Shown: in pieces, positions 42,160 through 53,129 of the stretch | Layout of the letters: each line of letters opens with the position of its first letter | Numbering within the stretch: the first letter of the stretch is position 1 | DNA from: an uncultured Acidovorax sp. | Lineage (GTDB): Bacteria > Pseudomonadota > Gammaproteobacteria > Burkholderiales > Burkholderiaceae_C | Direction: 5' to 3' | DNA: 64,000 nt | NCBI GenBank assembly: GCA_913774625.1 | Contig: CAJYHL010000061.1 | Location: 35,106-99,105, forward strand | Notes under the pieces: model-generated | What the model was told of the DNA's origin: nothing | Database searches by the model: none | What the model saw: only the letters and a program-made list of their open reading frames with translations | Position numbers and translations under genes: made by a program

Positions 42160-45039
42160 ATGAGCGATACGACGTCCGTCTATCAAGCCTACCAAGGCAA
42201 CACCTACCTCTTCGGCGGCAATGCGCCCTATGTCGAAGAGATGTACGAAAACTACCTGGCCAACCCCGGTAGCGTCCCCGACACCTGGCGCGAATACTTC
42301 GATGCCCTGCAGCATGTGCCTGCCGCCGACGGCAGCAATGCCCGCGACGTCCCCCATCTGCCCGTCATCAACGCCTTCGCCGAGCGCGCCAAGCAGGGCG
42401 GCACCAAGGTCGTGGTCGCCACCGGCGCAGATTCGGAACTGGGCCGCAAGCGCACCGCCGTCCAGCAGCTGATCGCCGCCTACCGCAACGTGGGCCAGCG
42501 CTGGGCCGATCTCGACCCGCTCAAGCGCACCGAGCGTCCCGCCATCCCCGAACTGGAACCGTCGTTCTACGAATTCACCGACGCCGACCAGGAGACCGTG
42601 TTCAACATCAGCAACACGTTCTTCGGCAAGGAGTCGATGCCTCTGCGCGAGCTGATCAACGCGCTGCGCGAGACCTACTGCGGCACCATCGGCGTCGAGT
42701 ACATGTACGCCTCCGACCAGAACCAGAAGCGCTGGTGGCAGGAAAAGCTGGAAACCATCCGCAGCAAGCCCAATTTCGGCGCCGAGAAGAAAAAGCAGAT
42801 CCTCGACCGCCTGACGGCCGCCGAAGGCCTGGAGCGCTTCCTCCACACCAAGTACGTCGGCCAGAAGCGCTTCTCGCTCGAAGGCGGCGAAAGCTTCATC
42901 GCCGCCATGGATGAGCTCATCCAGCAGGCCGGCGCCAAGGGCGTGCAGGAAATCGTCATCGGCATGGCCCACCGCGGCCGCCTGAACGTGCTGGTGAACA
43001 CCCTGGGCAAGATGCCCAAGGACCTGTTCGCCGAGTTCGACCACACGGCTCCCGAAGACCTGCCCTCCGGCGACGTGAAGTACCACCAGGGCTTCAGCTC
43101 CGACGTGACCACCGCCGGCGGCCCCGTCCACCTGTCGCTGGCCTTCAACCCCTCCCACCTGGAAATCGTGAACCCCGTGGTCGAAGGCTCCGTGCGCGCC
43201 CGCATGGACCGCCGCGGCGACCCGCACGGTAAGCAGGTGCTGCCCGTGCTGGTGCACGGCGATGCGGCCTTCGCCGGCCAGGGCGTGAACCAGGAAACCC
43301 TGGCGCTGGCCCAGACCCGCGGCTACTCCACCGGCGGCACGGTCCACATCATCATCAACAACCAGATCGGCTTCACCACCTCCGATCCGCGCGACGCACG
43401 CTCCACGCTGTACTGCACCGACATCGTCAAGATGGTCGAGTCGCCCGTGCTGCACGTGAACGGCGACGATCCCGAAGCCGTCGTGCTGGCTACCCAGCTG
43501 GCGCTGGAATTCCGCATGGAGTTCCAGAAGGACGTGGTGGTGGACATCATCTGCTTCCGCAAGCTGGGCCACAACGAGCAGGACACTCCCGCGCTGACCC
43601 AGCCGCTGATGTACAAGAAGATCGGCGCCCACCCCGGCACCCGCAAGCTCTACGCCGACAAGCTGGCCACGCAGGGCCTGGGCGAATCGCTGGGCGACGA
43701 CATGGTCAAGGCCTATCGCGCCGCCATGGAAGCGGGCAAGCACACGGTCGATCCGGTGCTGACCAACTTCAAGAGCAAGTACGCCGTGGACTGGAGCCCC
43801 TTCCTGGGCAAGAAGTGGACCGATGCCGGCGACACCGCCATTCCGCTCGCCGAGTGGAAGCGCCTGTCCGAGAAGATCACCACCATCCCCGAAGGCGTCA
43901 CGCCGCACCAGCTGGTCAAGAAGGTCTATGACGACCGTGCCGCCATGGGCCGTGGCGACGTCCCGGTGGACTGGGGCATGGGCGAGCACATGGCCTTCGC
44001 CTCGCTGGTGGCCAGCGGCTTCCCGGTGCGCCTGTCGGGCGAGGACTGCGGCCGTGGCACCTTCACGCACCGCCATGCCGTGATCCACGACCAGAAGCGC
44101 GAGAAGTGGGACACCGGCACCTACGTGCCGCTGCAGAACGTGAGCGAGAACCAGGCTCCGTTCGTCGTGATCGACTCCATCCTGTCCGAAGAGGCGGTGC
44201 TGGGCTTCGAATACGGCTACGCCTCGAACGACCCCAACACCCTGGTGATCTGGGAAGCCCAGTTCGGCGACTTCGCCAATGGCGCTCAGGTCGTGATCGA
44301 CCAGTTCATCGCCTCCGGCGAAGTCAAGTGGGGCCGCGTCAACGGCATCACGCTGATGCTGCCGCACGGCTACGAAGGCCAGGGCCCCGAGCACAGCTCG
44401 GCGCGCCTGGAGCGCTTCATGCAGCTGGCGGCCGATACCAACATGCAGATCGTGCAGCCCACCACGGCCAGCCAGATCTTCCACGTGCTGCGCCGCCAGA
44501 TGGTCCGCCACCTGCGCAAGCCGCTGATCATCATGACGCCCAAGTCGCTGCTGCGTAACAAGGACGCCACCTCGCCGCTGTCCGAGTTCACCAAAGGCAG
44601 CTTCCAGACGGTGATCCCGGAGCAGAACGAGGCCGTCAGCAAGAAGGCCGACAAGGTCAAGCGGGTGATCGCCTGCTCGGGCAAGGTCTATTACGACCTG
44701 GTCAAGAAGCGCGAGGAGAAGCAGGCCGACGACGTGGTCATCCTGCGCGTCGAGCAGCTCTATCCCTTCCCGCACAAGGCCTTCGCCGCCGAGCTGAAGA
44801 AGTATCCGAACGCGACGGACCTGGTCTGGTGCCAGGACGAGCCGCAGAACCAGGGTGCCTGGTTCTTCGTGCAGCACTACATCCACGAGAACATGCTCGA
44901 AGGCCAGAAGCTCGGCTACGCCGGCCGCGCGGCATCGGCATCGCCGGCCGTGGGCTACTCGCACCTGCACCAGGAGCAACAGAAGGCGCTGGTCGAGGCC
45001 GCGTTCGCCAAGCTCAAGGGCTTCGTGCTGACCAAGTAA
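42160..45039 (+). CDS. sucA: 2-oxoglutarate dehydrogenase E1 component SucA
   Basis: A 959-residue thiamine-diphosphate enzyme that decarboxylates 2-oxoglutarate in the TCA cycle. The N-terminal motif for core binding is present (NAPYVEEMYENYLANPGSVP), followed by MAHRGRLNVLVNTLGKMP, the HGDAAFAGQGVNQETLALA segment around the cofactor, GYSTGGTVHIIINNQIGFTT, and the C-terminal WCQDEPQNQGAWFF. The length is normal. It is first of the three complex genes; sucB starts 54 bases later. Confidence 0.98.
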   Translation: MSDTTSVYQAYQGNTYLFGGNAPYVEEMYENYLANPGSVPDTWREYFDALQHVPAADGSNARDVPHLPVINAFAERAKQGGTKVVVATGADSELGRKRTAVQQLIAAYRNVGQRWADLDPLKRTERPAIPELEPSFYEFTDADQETVFNISNTFFGKESMPLRELINALRETYCGTIGVEYMYASDQNQKRWWQEKLETIRSKPNFGAEKKKQILDRLTAAEGLERFLHTKYVGQKRFSLEGGESFIAAMDELIQQAGAKGVQEIVIGMAHRGRLNVLVNTLGKMPKDLFAEFDHTAPEDLPSGDVKYHQGFSSDVTTAGGPVHLSLAFNPSHLEIVNPVVEGSVRARMDRRGDPHGKQVLPVLVHGDAAFAGQGVNQETLALAQTRGYSTGGTVHIIINNQIGFTTSDPRDARSTLYCTDIVKMVESPVLHVNGDDPEAVVLATQLALEFRMEFQKDVVVDIICFRKLGHNEQDTPALTQPLMYKKIGAHPGTRKLYADKLATQGLGESLGDDMVKAYRAAMEAGKHTVDPVLTNFKSKYAVDWSPFLGKKWTDAGDTAIPLAEWKRLSEKITTIPEGVTPHQLVKKVYDDRAAMGRGDVPVDWGMGEHMAFASLVASGFPVRLSGEDCGRGTFTHRHAVIHDQKREKWDTGTYVPLQNVSENQAPFVVIDSILSEEAVLGFEYGYASNDPNTLVIWEAQFGDFANGAQVVIDQFIASGEVKWGRVNGITLMLPHGYEGQGPEHSSARLERFMQLAADTNMQIVQPTTASQIFHVLRRQMVRHLRKPLIIMTPKSLLRNKDATSPLSEFTKGSFQTVIPEQNEAVSKKADKVKRVIACSGKVYYDLVKKREEKQADDVVILRVEQLYPFPHKAFAAELKKYPNATDLVWCQDEPQNQGAWFFVQHYIHENMLEGQKLGYAGRAASASPAVGYSHLHQEQQKALVEAAFAKLKGFVLTK

Positions 45040-45093
45040 GCCGATTCGGCAGCCCCACCGTTCTCACAAGACACTGCAAACGAAAGAATTCAA

Positions 45094-46371
45094 ATGGCTA
45101 TCGTAGAAGTCAAGGTTCCCCAACTGTCCGAATCCGTGGCCGAAGCCACGATGCTCACCTGGAAGAAGAAGGCCGGCGAAGCCGTCGCCGCCGACGAGAT
45201 CCTGATCGAGATCGAGACCGACAAGGTCGTGCTGGAAGTGCCCGCGCCTTCCGCCGGCGTGCTGGCCGAGATCGTGGTGGGTGATGGCGGCACCGTCGTG
45301 TCCGACCAGCTCATCGCCAAGATCGACACCGAAGGCAAGGCCGGCGCTGCCGCGCCTGCGCAGTCCGCTCCCACGGCTGCCGCCCAGGCACCCGCCGTGG
45401 CCGCTGCTGCAGCCACGGCCGCTCCGGCTGCCGGTGGCTCCAAGGGCGACGTGGCCATGCCTGCTGCCGCCAAGCTGCTGGCCGACAACAACCTGTCCGT
45501 CTCGGCCGTTGCCGGCACCGGCAAGGACGGCCGCGTGACCAAGGGCGACGTGCTGGCCGCAGTGGCCGGCGGCGCCAAGCCCTCGGCCGCTCCCAGCACC
45601 ATCCCCACCGGCGTGCCCACCAAGGCGCTGCCCCAGGTCGCAGCTCCCGCCCGCAAGGAAGAGCTGGGCGAGCGTCCCGAGCAGCGCGTGCCCATGAGCC
45701 GCCTGCGCGCCCGCGTGGCCGAGCGCCTGCTGCAGTCGCAGTCCACCAACGCCATCCTGACCACGTTCAACGAAGTGAACATGGCCCCGGTGATGGACCT
45801 GCGCAAGAAGTTCCAGGACGCCTTCACCAAGGAACACGGCACCAAGCTCGGCTTCATGTCCTTCTTCGTCAAGGCGGCCGTGCATGCCCTGAAGAAGTAC
45901 CCGGTGCTGAACGCCTCGGTGGACGGCAACGACATCGTCTACCACGGCTACTTCGACATCGGCATCGCCGTGGGCTCGCCCCGCGGCCTGGTGGTGCCCA
46001 TCCTGCGCAATGCCGACCAGATGAGCTTCGCCGACATCGAGAAGAAGATCGCCGAGTTCGGCAAGAAGGCTGCCGAAGGCAAGCTGGGCATCGAAGAGAT
46101 GACCGGCGGCACCTTCTCCATCTCCAACGGCGGCACCTTCGGCTCGATGATGTCCACCCCCATCATCAACCCGCCGCAGTCGGCCATCCTGGGCGTTCAC
46201 GCCACCAAGGACCGCGCCGTGGTCGAGAACGGCCAGGTCGTGGTGCGCCCGATGAACTATCTGGCCATGTCCTATGACCACCGCATCATCGACGGCCGCG
46301 AAGCCGTGCTGGGCCTGGTCGCCATGAAGGACGCGCTGGAAGATCCTTCGCGCCTGCTGTTCGATATCTGA
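45094..46371 (+). CDS. sucB: Dihydrolipoyl succinyltransferase E2 component SucB
   Basis: A 425-residue E2 core protein: one N-terminal lipoyl domain (residues 1-80, lipoylated lysine K44 in [11 protein letters not shown]), an Ala/Pro linker, the E3-binding domain (about 120-155, [20 protein letters not shown]), a second linker and the catalytic domain ending in [18 protein letters not shown] with the active-site His and Asp. It transfers the succinyl group to CoA. sucB follows sucA by 54 bases; lpdA follows after a 253-base gap that contains a repeat element. Confidence 0.98.
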   Translation: MAIVEVKVPQLSESVAEATMLTWKKKAGEAVAADEILIEIETDKVVLEVPAPSAGVLAEIVVGDGGTVVSDQLIAKIDTEGKAGAAAPAQSAPTAAAQAPAVAAAAATAAPAAGGSKGDVAMPAAAKLLADNNLSVSAVAGTGKDGRVTKGDVLAAVAGGAKPSAAPSTIPTGVPTKALPQVAAPARKEELGERPEQRVPMSRLRARVAERLLQSQSTNAILTTFNEVNMAPVMDLRKKFQDAFTKEHGTKLGFMSFFVKAAVHALKKYPVLNASVDGNDIVYHGYFDIGIAVGSPRGLVVPILRNADQMSFADIEKKIAEFGKKAAEGKLGIEEMTGGTFSISNGGTFGSMMSTPIINPPQSAILGVHATKDRAVVENGQVVVRPMNYLAMSYDHRIIDGREAVLGLVAMKDALEDPSRLLFDI

Positions 46372-46378
46372 TGCAGCA

Positions 46379-46487
46379 ACCCCCTGAGGCGCTTTGCGCC
46401 ATCCCCCTTCTCTCGAATGGCTGCGCCATTCGGGAAGGGGGACACCGCCAGCGCTGCGGGGCGGCCCTTGCGCGGCGGTCGCTGGCC
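46379..46487 (+). repeat. Intergenic repeat element (sucB-lpdA copy)
   Basis: It starts 8 bases after the sucB stop with ACCCCCTGAGGCGCTTTGCG, contains a long hairpin (CCCCCTTCTCTCGAATGGC... with ...GCCATTCGGGAAGGGGG) and ends with GACACCGCCAGCGCTGCGGG and TTGCGCGGCGGTCGCTGGCC. It is the best copy in the window. The remaining gap (46488-46624) has no gene; its end holds the lpdA ribosome site (AGAGAG). Confidence 0.9.
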
Positions 46488-46624
46488 CGGGCTGCGCTCG
46501 GTTCAAGGGCCGGTGGCGGCGTCTGACGCCAAGAGCACCCGACCTCCTGACTGACCCACATGTGTGGCTGGCCCAGCAGCCAGCGCGCAGTGGGTCTTTC
46601 TTCAACTGACATAGAGAGATTTCC

Positions 46625-48052
<1,428 letters not shown>

Positions 48053-48063
48053 GGCCGGTCAGT

Positions 48064-48097
48064 GCGGCAGGCCCCGGGCCTGCCGCTCCGGTCTTTT
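48064..48097 (+). terminator. Intrinsic terminator after lpdA
   Basis: GCGGCAGGCC and GGCCTGCCGC form a perfect 10-bp stem with a three-base loop, followed by TCCGGTCTTTT, 11 bases after the lpdA stop. Confidence 0.85.
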
Positions 48098-48115
48098 CGT
48101 GATTTGAGCCAAATC

Positions 48116-48164
48116 AGCTGCGGGTGCTTGAAATACAAGCGCTCGCAGCTATTGTTTTTATAGC
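48116..48164 (+). repeat. Comamonadaceae-type hairpin repeat before zapE
   Basis: AGCTGCGGGTGCTTG pairs with CAAGCGCTCGCAGCT (15 bp, two mismatches, AAATA loop) and is followed by ATTGTTTTTATAGC. This AGCTGC...AAGCGC...GCAGCTATT...ATAGC arrangement is, as I recall, a frequent intergenic element in Acidovorax and relatives. It could also act as a second terminator for lpdA. Confidence 0.7.
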
Positions 48165-48176
48165 ATCGGGGCGCGC

Positions 48177-49274
48177 ATGAAAGTCAGGCAGGCATACGAA
48201 GCGGAGCTGGCCGCCAAGGGTTATCGCAGCGATCCGGCGCAGCTGCGTGCGGTGGAGGCCCTGCAGCGCTGTGCCGATGAATGGACGGACTACAAGGAGC
48301 GCCGCTCCAACGCGCTCAAGAAGCTCATCCACCGCCCGCCGATACCACGCGGTGTCTACATGTACGGCGGAGTGGGGCGCGGCAAGAGCTTCCTGATGGA
48401 CTGCTTCTTCAACGCCGTGCCTATCCGCCGCAAGGTGCGGCTGCACTTCCACGAATTCATGCGGGAAGTCCACCGCGAACTGGTCGATCTGCAGGGCACG
48501 GTGAATCCGCTCGACGTGCTGGGTGCGCGCATCTCCAAGCGCTTCAAGCTGATCTGCTTCGACGAGTTCCACGTGGCCGACATCACCGACGCGATGATCC
48601 TGCACCGCCTGCTGCAGTCGCTGTTCGACAACGGCGTGGGCATGGTCACCACCTCCAACTTCAAGCCCGACGACCTCTATCCGGACGGCCTGCACCGCGA
48701 CCGCATCCTGCCGGCCATCGCCCTGCTCAACGAGCGCATGGAAGTGGTCAACGTGGACAACGGCACGGACTACCGCCGCCGCACGCTGGAGCTGGTACAG
48801 CTCTACCACACGCCGCTGGGCCCCCAGGCCGACGCCGCCATGTTCGAGGCCTTCGACCAGCTGGCCGAGGTGGCCGACGAAGATCCGGTGCTGCACATCG
48901 AGGCGCGCGAGATCCGCGCCCGCCGCAAGGCCGGCGGCGTGGTGTGGTTCGACTTCCGGGAACTGTGCGGCGGGCCGCGTTCTCAGAACGACTATCTGGA
49001 AATCGCCACGCAGTTCCACACCGTGCTGCTGTCCGACGTGCCCTACATGCCCGTGTCCATGGCCTCGCCGGCGCGGCGCTTCACCTGGCTGATCGACGTG
49101 CTCTACGACCGGCGGGTGAAGCTGATTTTGTCGGCTGCGGTGCCGCCGGAACAGCTCTATACCGAAGGACCGCTGGCGCACGAGTTCCCGCGCACCGTCT
49201 CGCGGCTCAACGAGATGCAATCCAAGGAATTCCTCGCGCTGGAGCGGCGCCTGGTCGATACCGGACTCACCTGA
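48177..49274 (+). CDS. zapE: Cell-division AAA ATPase ZapE (AFG1-like)
   Basis: A 365-residue AFG1/ZapE-type ATPase. Walker A is GGVGRGKSFLMD (64-75) and Walker B is KLICFDEFHVADITDAM; the block HFHEFMREVHRELVDL between them is a family hallmark. ZapE binds FtsZ and helps constriction under low-oxygen or heat stress in E. coli. It follows lpdA after a terminator and hairpin repeat, and its stop overlaps the next ATG by one base. Confidence 0.95.
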   Translation: MKVRQAYEAELAAKGYRSDPAQLRAVEALQRCADEWTDYKERRSNALKKLIHRPPIPRGVYMYGGVGRGKSFLMDCFFNAVPIRRKVRLHFHEFMREVHRELVDLQGTVNPLDVLGARISKRFKLICFDEFHVADITDAMILHRLLQSLFDNGVGMVTTSNFKPDDLYPDGLHRDRILPAIALLNERMEVVNVDNGTDYRRRTLELVQLYHTPLGPQADAAMFEAFDQLAEVADEDPVLHIEAREIRARRKAGGVVWFDFRELCGGPRSQNDYLEIATQFHTVLLSDVPYMPVSMASPARRFTWLIDVLYDRRVKLILSAAVPPEQLYTEGPLAHEFPRTVSRLNEMQSKEFLALERRLVDTGLT

Positions 49275-50020
49275 TGAAGACACCGACCCTGAACCCGATG
49301 GCCGCCGCGCGGACGTCGGCCCTTTCCGCGGTGCTGGCGCTGGGACTGGCATGCACGGCCGTGCATGCGCAGCAGGCCACCTCCCCGGATTCCCCGGCCA
49401 CGGCCGAGGCGGCCGCCAAGACCCCCGCCCAGGAAACGCAGGACGCACGCGACCGCGAGCGCGCCGAACTCAAGCGGCAGCGAGAGGCGCTGGAGATCCG
49501 CCGGGTGCAGGAGGAAAAGCAGTGCTACCAGCACTTCGTCGTGGAGAGCTGCCTGCAGCGCGCGCGTGCCGAGGCGCGCGAGGCGGAGCGTCCGCTGCGC
49601 GCGCGGGAGATAGAACTCAACGACGACGAGCGCCGCGAAAAGGCCGCTGCCCGCCGCCAGTCCATCGAGGAAAAGCAGCAGAGCCAGCGCGCCCGCGAGG
49701 CGGCGGCAGCCGCGGCCCCCGATGCGGCGCCACGCTCGGCGCCTCAGGCGGCGGACCGGGATGCCAGGACGCAGGAAGCCCGGCAACGGGCCGAGCAGCA
49801 GCGCGCCCACCAGGCCAGCCATGCCGCGGACATGGCCCGGCGCCGGACAGAGGAGGCGGCCCGCATGGCCCAGTCCCGCGCCGAGTACGAAGCCAAGCTG
49901 AAGGCCGCCCAGGAGCGGCGTGCGAAGAACGAGAAATCGCGGGCCGACGCAGAGGCTTCGGGCCGCAAGCCGGCTGCGCCTCTTCCGCCGCCCGAACGTC
50001 CTGCCTCGGCCGCGCCGTGA
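49274..50020 (+). CDS. Secreted coiled-coil protein of unknown function
   Basis: A 248-residue protein with a signal peptide (to about residue 34, AVHA|QQATS) and a mature part made almost wholly of charged helix (Arg/Glu/Ala/Gln-rich, for example RERAELKRQREALEIRRVQ and MARRRTEEAARMAQSRAEY), with one pair of cysteines near residues 86-98 (KQCYQHFVVESCLQR) that may form a disulfide, and a Pro-rich tail. It starts in the zapE stop (TGATG) and so is co-translated. I do not recognise a named family. Confidence 0.75.
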   Translation: MKTPTLNPMAAARTSALSAVLALGLACTAVHAQQATSPDSPATAEAAAKTPAQETQDARDRERAELKRQREALEIRRVQEEKQCYQHFVVESCLQRARAEAREAERPLRAREIELNDDERREKAAARRQSIEEKQQSQRAREAAAAAAPDAAPRSAPQAADRDARTQEARQRAEQQRAHQASHAADMARRRTEEAARMAQSRAEYEAKLKAAQERRAKNEKSRADAEASGRKPAAPLPPPERPASAAP

Positions 50021-50049
50021 AGGGAGCAGCTTGCGCCAGCGCTTCGGCC

Positions 50050-50844
50050 TCAACCGTTCACGAAGGTCGGCGCTGCTGCTGCGGGCTGCTCCGGCAGCCC
50101 GATCTTCACAACGATCAGCGACAGGTTGTCGCCCGAGCCTTTCGCACGGGTGCGCGCTTTCTGGATCAGGAATTCGGACGCTTCGCGCGGGCTCAGCGTG
50201 GCCAGGGTTTCGGCCAGCTCGGCGGGCGAGAAGTAATGCCAGAGCCCGTCGGTGCAGGCCAGCAGCACGTCGCCGGGCTGCAGCTGGCTGATGCAATGGG
50301 TGGCGATCGGCGGATCGCGTTCCATGCCCAGGCAGCCGACCAGCACATTGGAGCGGGGGTGGATGCTGGCCTCGGCCTCGGAGATCTCCCCCCGGTCCAC
50401 CAGCACCTGCACGTAGGAGTGATCGCGCGTGCGCAGCAGCATCCGGCCGTGCCTGAAGTGGTAGATGCGCGAATCGCCGCAATGCGCCCAGTGGCAGTCG
50501 CCGCGCGGGTTGATCAGGAAGGCCGCGAAGGTGCTGTGCGGCTCCTGTTCGGCAGCCACCGCGGTGAGCCGGATCACCAGATGGGCTTCGCGCGCCAGGT
50601 TGTCCAGCAGTGCCGGCGCATCGTCGGTTTCGGGCGAATAGCGGTCGAACAGCTGCTGGGCGGTCAGCATGACCTGGTCAGCCGCCTTGCGGCCGCCGCT
50701 GCGTCCGCCCATGCCGTCGGCCACCACGCCCAGAACGCAGCCGTGAAAGCGCGGGTGGGCGATCAGGGCGACCTGGTCTTGCTGGTACTCCCGGTCGCCT
50801 TTGTGCGTTCCCGTGGATGCGGCGAGGCGGTAGGCGGTGGTCAT
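50050..50844 (-). CDS. PP2C-type serine/threonine phosphatase
   Basis: A 264-residue stand-alone PPM/PP2C phosphatase. The metal-binding residues are visible in GDREYQQDQ (N-terminal), VVADGMGGRSGG (D43-G51), WAHCGDSRIYHF, LLACTDGLW and the final SGDNLSLIVVKI. No kinase domain or membrane segment. Such proteins often pair with an Hpk-type Ser/Thr kinase, which is not in this window. It is divergent from the helicase gene and convergent with the coiled-coil gene. The ATG at 50844 fits the family start. Confidence 0.93.
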   Translation of the reverse strand: MTTAYRLAASTGTHKGDREYQQDQVALIAHPRFHGCVLGVVADGMGGRSGGRKAADQVMLTAQQLFDRYSPETDDAPALLDNLAREAHLVIRLTAVAAEQEPHSTFAAFLINPRGDCHWAHCGDSRIYHFRHGRMLLRTRDHSYVQVLVDRGEISEAEASIHPRSNVLVGCLGMERDPPIATHCISQLQPGDVLLACTDGLWHYFSPAELAETLATLSPREASEFLIQKARTRAKGSGDNLSLIVVKIGLPEQPAAAAPTFVNG

Positions 50845-50975
50845 GGAGGCGGGCAGTTGCGGGCGCGGAGCCGGTTCGGAGAAGCGGGCATTATCCGCGC
50901 GGGGCATCAGCACGAATGTGAAGATACGTCTTTTCCGCAAGGCACCTCGCTGCCCGGTGCGGCAAGGAGCCTGGC

Positions 50976-53129
50976 TTGCCGCTGAGCCCGCTCGCCGCCC
51001 TGGTCGATGCAGCCTTCGCACCCGAGGGCATGCTGGCGCGGGCGCTGCCGCACTTCCATCCGCGTGCAGGGCAGACCGACATGGCACAGGCCGTGGCCCA
51101 GACCATCGACACGGGCGGCGCGCTGGTGGCGGAGGCCGGCACCGGCGTGGGCAAGACCTTCGCCTACCTGGTGCCGGCGCTGCTGAGCGGCGAGAGGGTG
51201 CTGATCTCCACCGCCACCAAGTCGCTGCAGGACCAGCTTTTCGCACGCGACCTGCCGCGCCTGCTGGAGGTGCTGGCGCTGCCCCTGAAGACCGCCTTGC
51301 TCAAGGGCCGATCCAGCTATCTCTGCCTGCACCGGCTGGAGCAGGCCAGGCAGGACGGCCTGGCCGGCGAGCGCGCCCTGCAGCGGATGTTGGCGCGGGT
51401 CGAGGTCTGGTCGCAGGCCACCCGCTCCGGCGATCTGGCCGAGCTGCCCGGCCTCGACGAAAAATCCGCGGCGATTCCCCTGGTCACCTCGACGCGGGAC
51501 AACTGCCTGGGCTCGGCCTGCCCCCGTTTCCGCGATTGCCATGTCAACCGCGCGCGGCGCGAGGCGCTGGCGGCGGATGTGGTCGTCATCAACCACCATC
51601 TCTTCTTCGCCGATCTGGCGGTGCGCGAATCCGGCATGGCGGAGCTGCTGCCCTCGGTGCGCGTGGTGGTCTTCGACGAAGCGCACCAGCTCAATGCCAC
51701 CGGCGTGCAGTTCCTGGGGCTGCAGTTCGGTACCGGGCAGCTGCATGATCTGGCGCGCGATCTGCTCCAGGCCGGGCTGCAGCATGCGCGCGGATGGGTG
51801 GACTGGCCCGGCCTGGCCCAGGCCTTGCGCCAGGCGGCCGACCAGCTGCGGGCGACGGTGCGCAGCGGCAGTGCCGAGGTCCCGGCGGCTGCGGCGGGCG
51901 GGGGCGCGTCTTCCATACGCCTGCCCTGGTCCGGCGCAGCGCCGGAAGGCGCCGACCCGCGTGCCTGGAGCGCGGCGCTGCAGGCGCTCGAATGGGCCTT
52001 GCGCAAGGTGTTGGAAGGCCTGGATGCGGTGGCCGAGCGTGCTCCCGATTTCGCGCGTTTGCATGAACGGACCGTGCAGGCCATGGAGCGCCTGGCCCAT
52101 CTGGCGCAGGCCTGTCCCCCGGATGCCACCCGCTGGGCCGATGCGGGCCTGCATCTGCGCCTGGTGGAATCTCCGCTCGACATCGCGCCGCGGCTGCGCC
52201 CGCTGTGGTCGGCGCCCGAGATCGAGCCAGGTGCATGGGACGATGCTGCTCCCGATGAGTCGAGCGGGGAGGCCGCCGCCGCGCTGGGCAGCGGTGCGGC
52301 GCGGGGACGGGCCTGGGTGTTCACATCGGCGACCCTGGGCACGGACGATGCGCTCAGCTGGTTCACCGAGCCCTGCGGCCTGCAGGGCGCGCGCATCCTG
52401 CGCGTGGAAAGCCCCTTCGACTATGCGGCGCAGGCGGCGCTCTTCGTGCCTCCGCATCTGCCCGCGCCTTCCGATCCCCGGCACACCGCGAGCCTGGCCC
52501 GCTGGGTGGGCGATGCCGTGGAGCGGCTGGGCGGGCGTACCCTGGTGCTCACCACCACGCTCAAGGCCTTGCGCAGCATCGGCGCGGCCTTGCAGCAGCG
52601 CTTCGCCGGCCATCCGGCCATCGAGGTGCTGGTGCAGGGCCAGGGCACCAAGCGCGAATTGATGGAGCGGTTCCGCAACGAATCACCCGGGCAGCACAGC
52701 GCCTGGGAGGAGGAAGAGGGCGGAGCGCCCGGGCAGGGCCGCGTGCTGGTCGCCTCCGCCTCGTTCTGGGAAGGCTTCGATGTGCCGGGCGATGCGCTGC
52801 AGCTGGTGGTGATCGACAAGCTGCCATTTCCTCCGCCAGGAGATCCGCTGGTGGAGGCGCGGGGCCGGCAGCTGGAGCAGGAGGGCCGCAGCGCCTTCCG
52901 CGATTTCGCCCTGCCCGAAGCGGCGGTGGCGCTCAAGCAGGGCGCAGGCCGACTGATACGCAGCGAAACCGATACCGGCGTGCTGGTGGTTGCCGACACC
53001 CGCCTGACGGGCATGGGCTACGGCAAGCGCCTGCTGCGCGCCCTGCCGCCCATGCGGCGGATCGAAACCCAGGACGCCTTCGATCAGGCCCTGGACGCGC
53101 TGGTCACCAGAACTTCCACCACGGGTTGA
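50976..53129 (+). CDS. DinG/YoaA-type iron-sulfur DNA helicase
   Basis: A 717-residue superfamily 2 (XPD/DinG) ATP-dependent 5'-3' helicase. Walker A is EAGTGVGKT (53-61), the box II motif is DEAH (234-237), and four cysteines C117, C177, C182 and C188 make the [4Fe-4S] cluster of the family. The C-terminal helicase motif is LIRSETDTGVLVVAD. Length and cluster favour YoaA or DinG; the two cannot be separated with certainty here. TTG at 50976, 7 bases after AAGGAG, is the likely start. It overlaps the bamD tail by 26 bases, the two genes being convergent. Confidence 0.9.
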   Translation: MPLSPLAALVDAAFAPEGMLARALPHFHPRAGQTDMAQAVAQTIDTGGALVAEAGTGVGKTFAYLVPALLSGERVLISTATKSLQDQLFARDLPRLLEVLALPLKTALLKGRSSYLCLHRLEQARQDGLAGERALQRMLARVEVWSQATRSGDLAELPGLDEKSAAIPLVTSTRDNCLGSACPRFRDCHVNRARREALAADVVVINHHLFFADLAVRESGMAELLPSVRVVVFDEAHQLNATGVQFLGLQFGTGQLHDLARDLLQAGLQHARGWVDWPGLAQALRQAADQLRATVRSGSAEVPAAAAGGGASSIRLPWSGAAPEGADPRAWSAALQALEWALRKVLEGLDAVAERAPDFARLHERTVQAMERLAHLAQACPPDATRWADAGLHLRLVESPLDIAPRLRPLWSAPEIEPGAWDDAAPDESSGEAAAALGSGAARGRAWVFTSATLGTDDALSWFTEPCGLQGARILRVESPFDYAAQAALFVPPHLPAPSDPRHTASLARWVGDAVERLGGRTLVLTTTLKALRSIGAALQQRFAGHPAIEVLVQGQGTKRELMERFRNESPGQHSAWEEEEGGAPGQGRVLVASASFWEGFDVPGDALQLVVIDKLPFPPPGDPLVEARGRQLEQEGRSAFRDFALPEAAVALKQGAGRLIRSETDTGVLVVADTRLTGMGYGKRLLRALPPMRRIETQDAFDQALDALVTRTSTTG

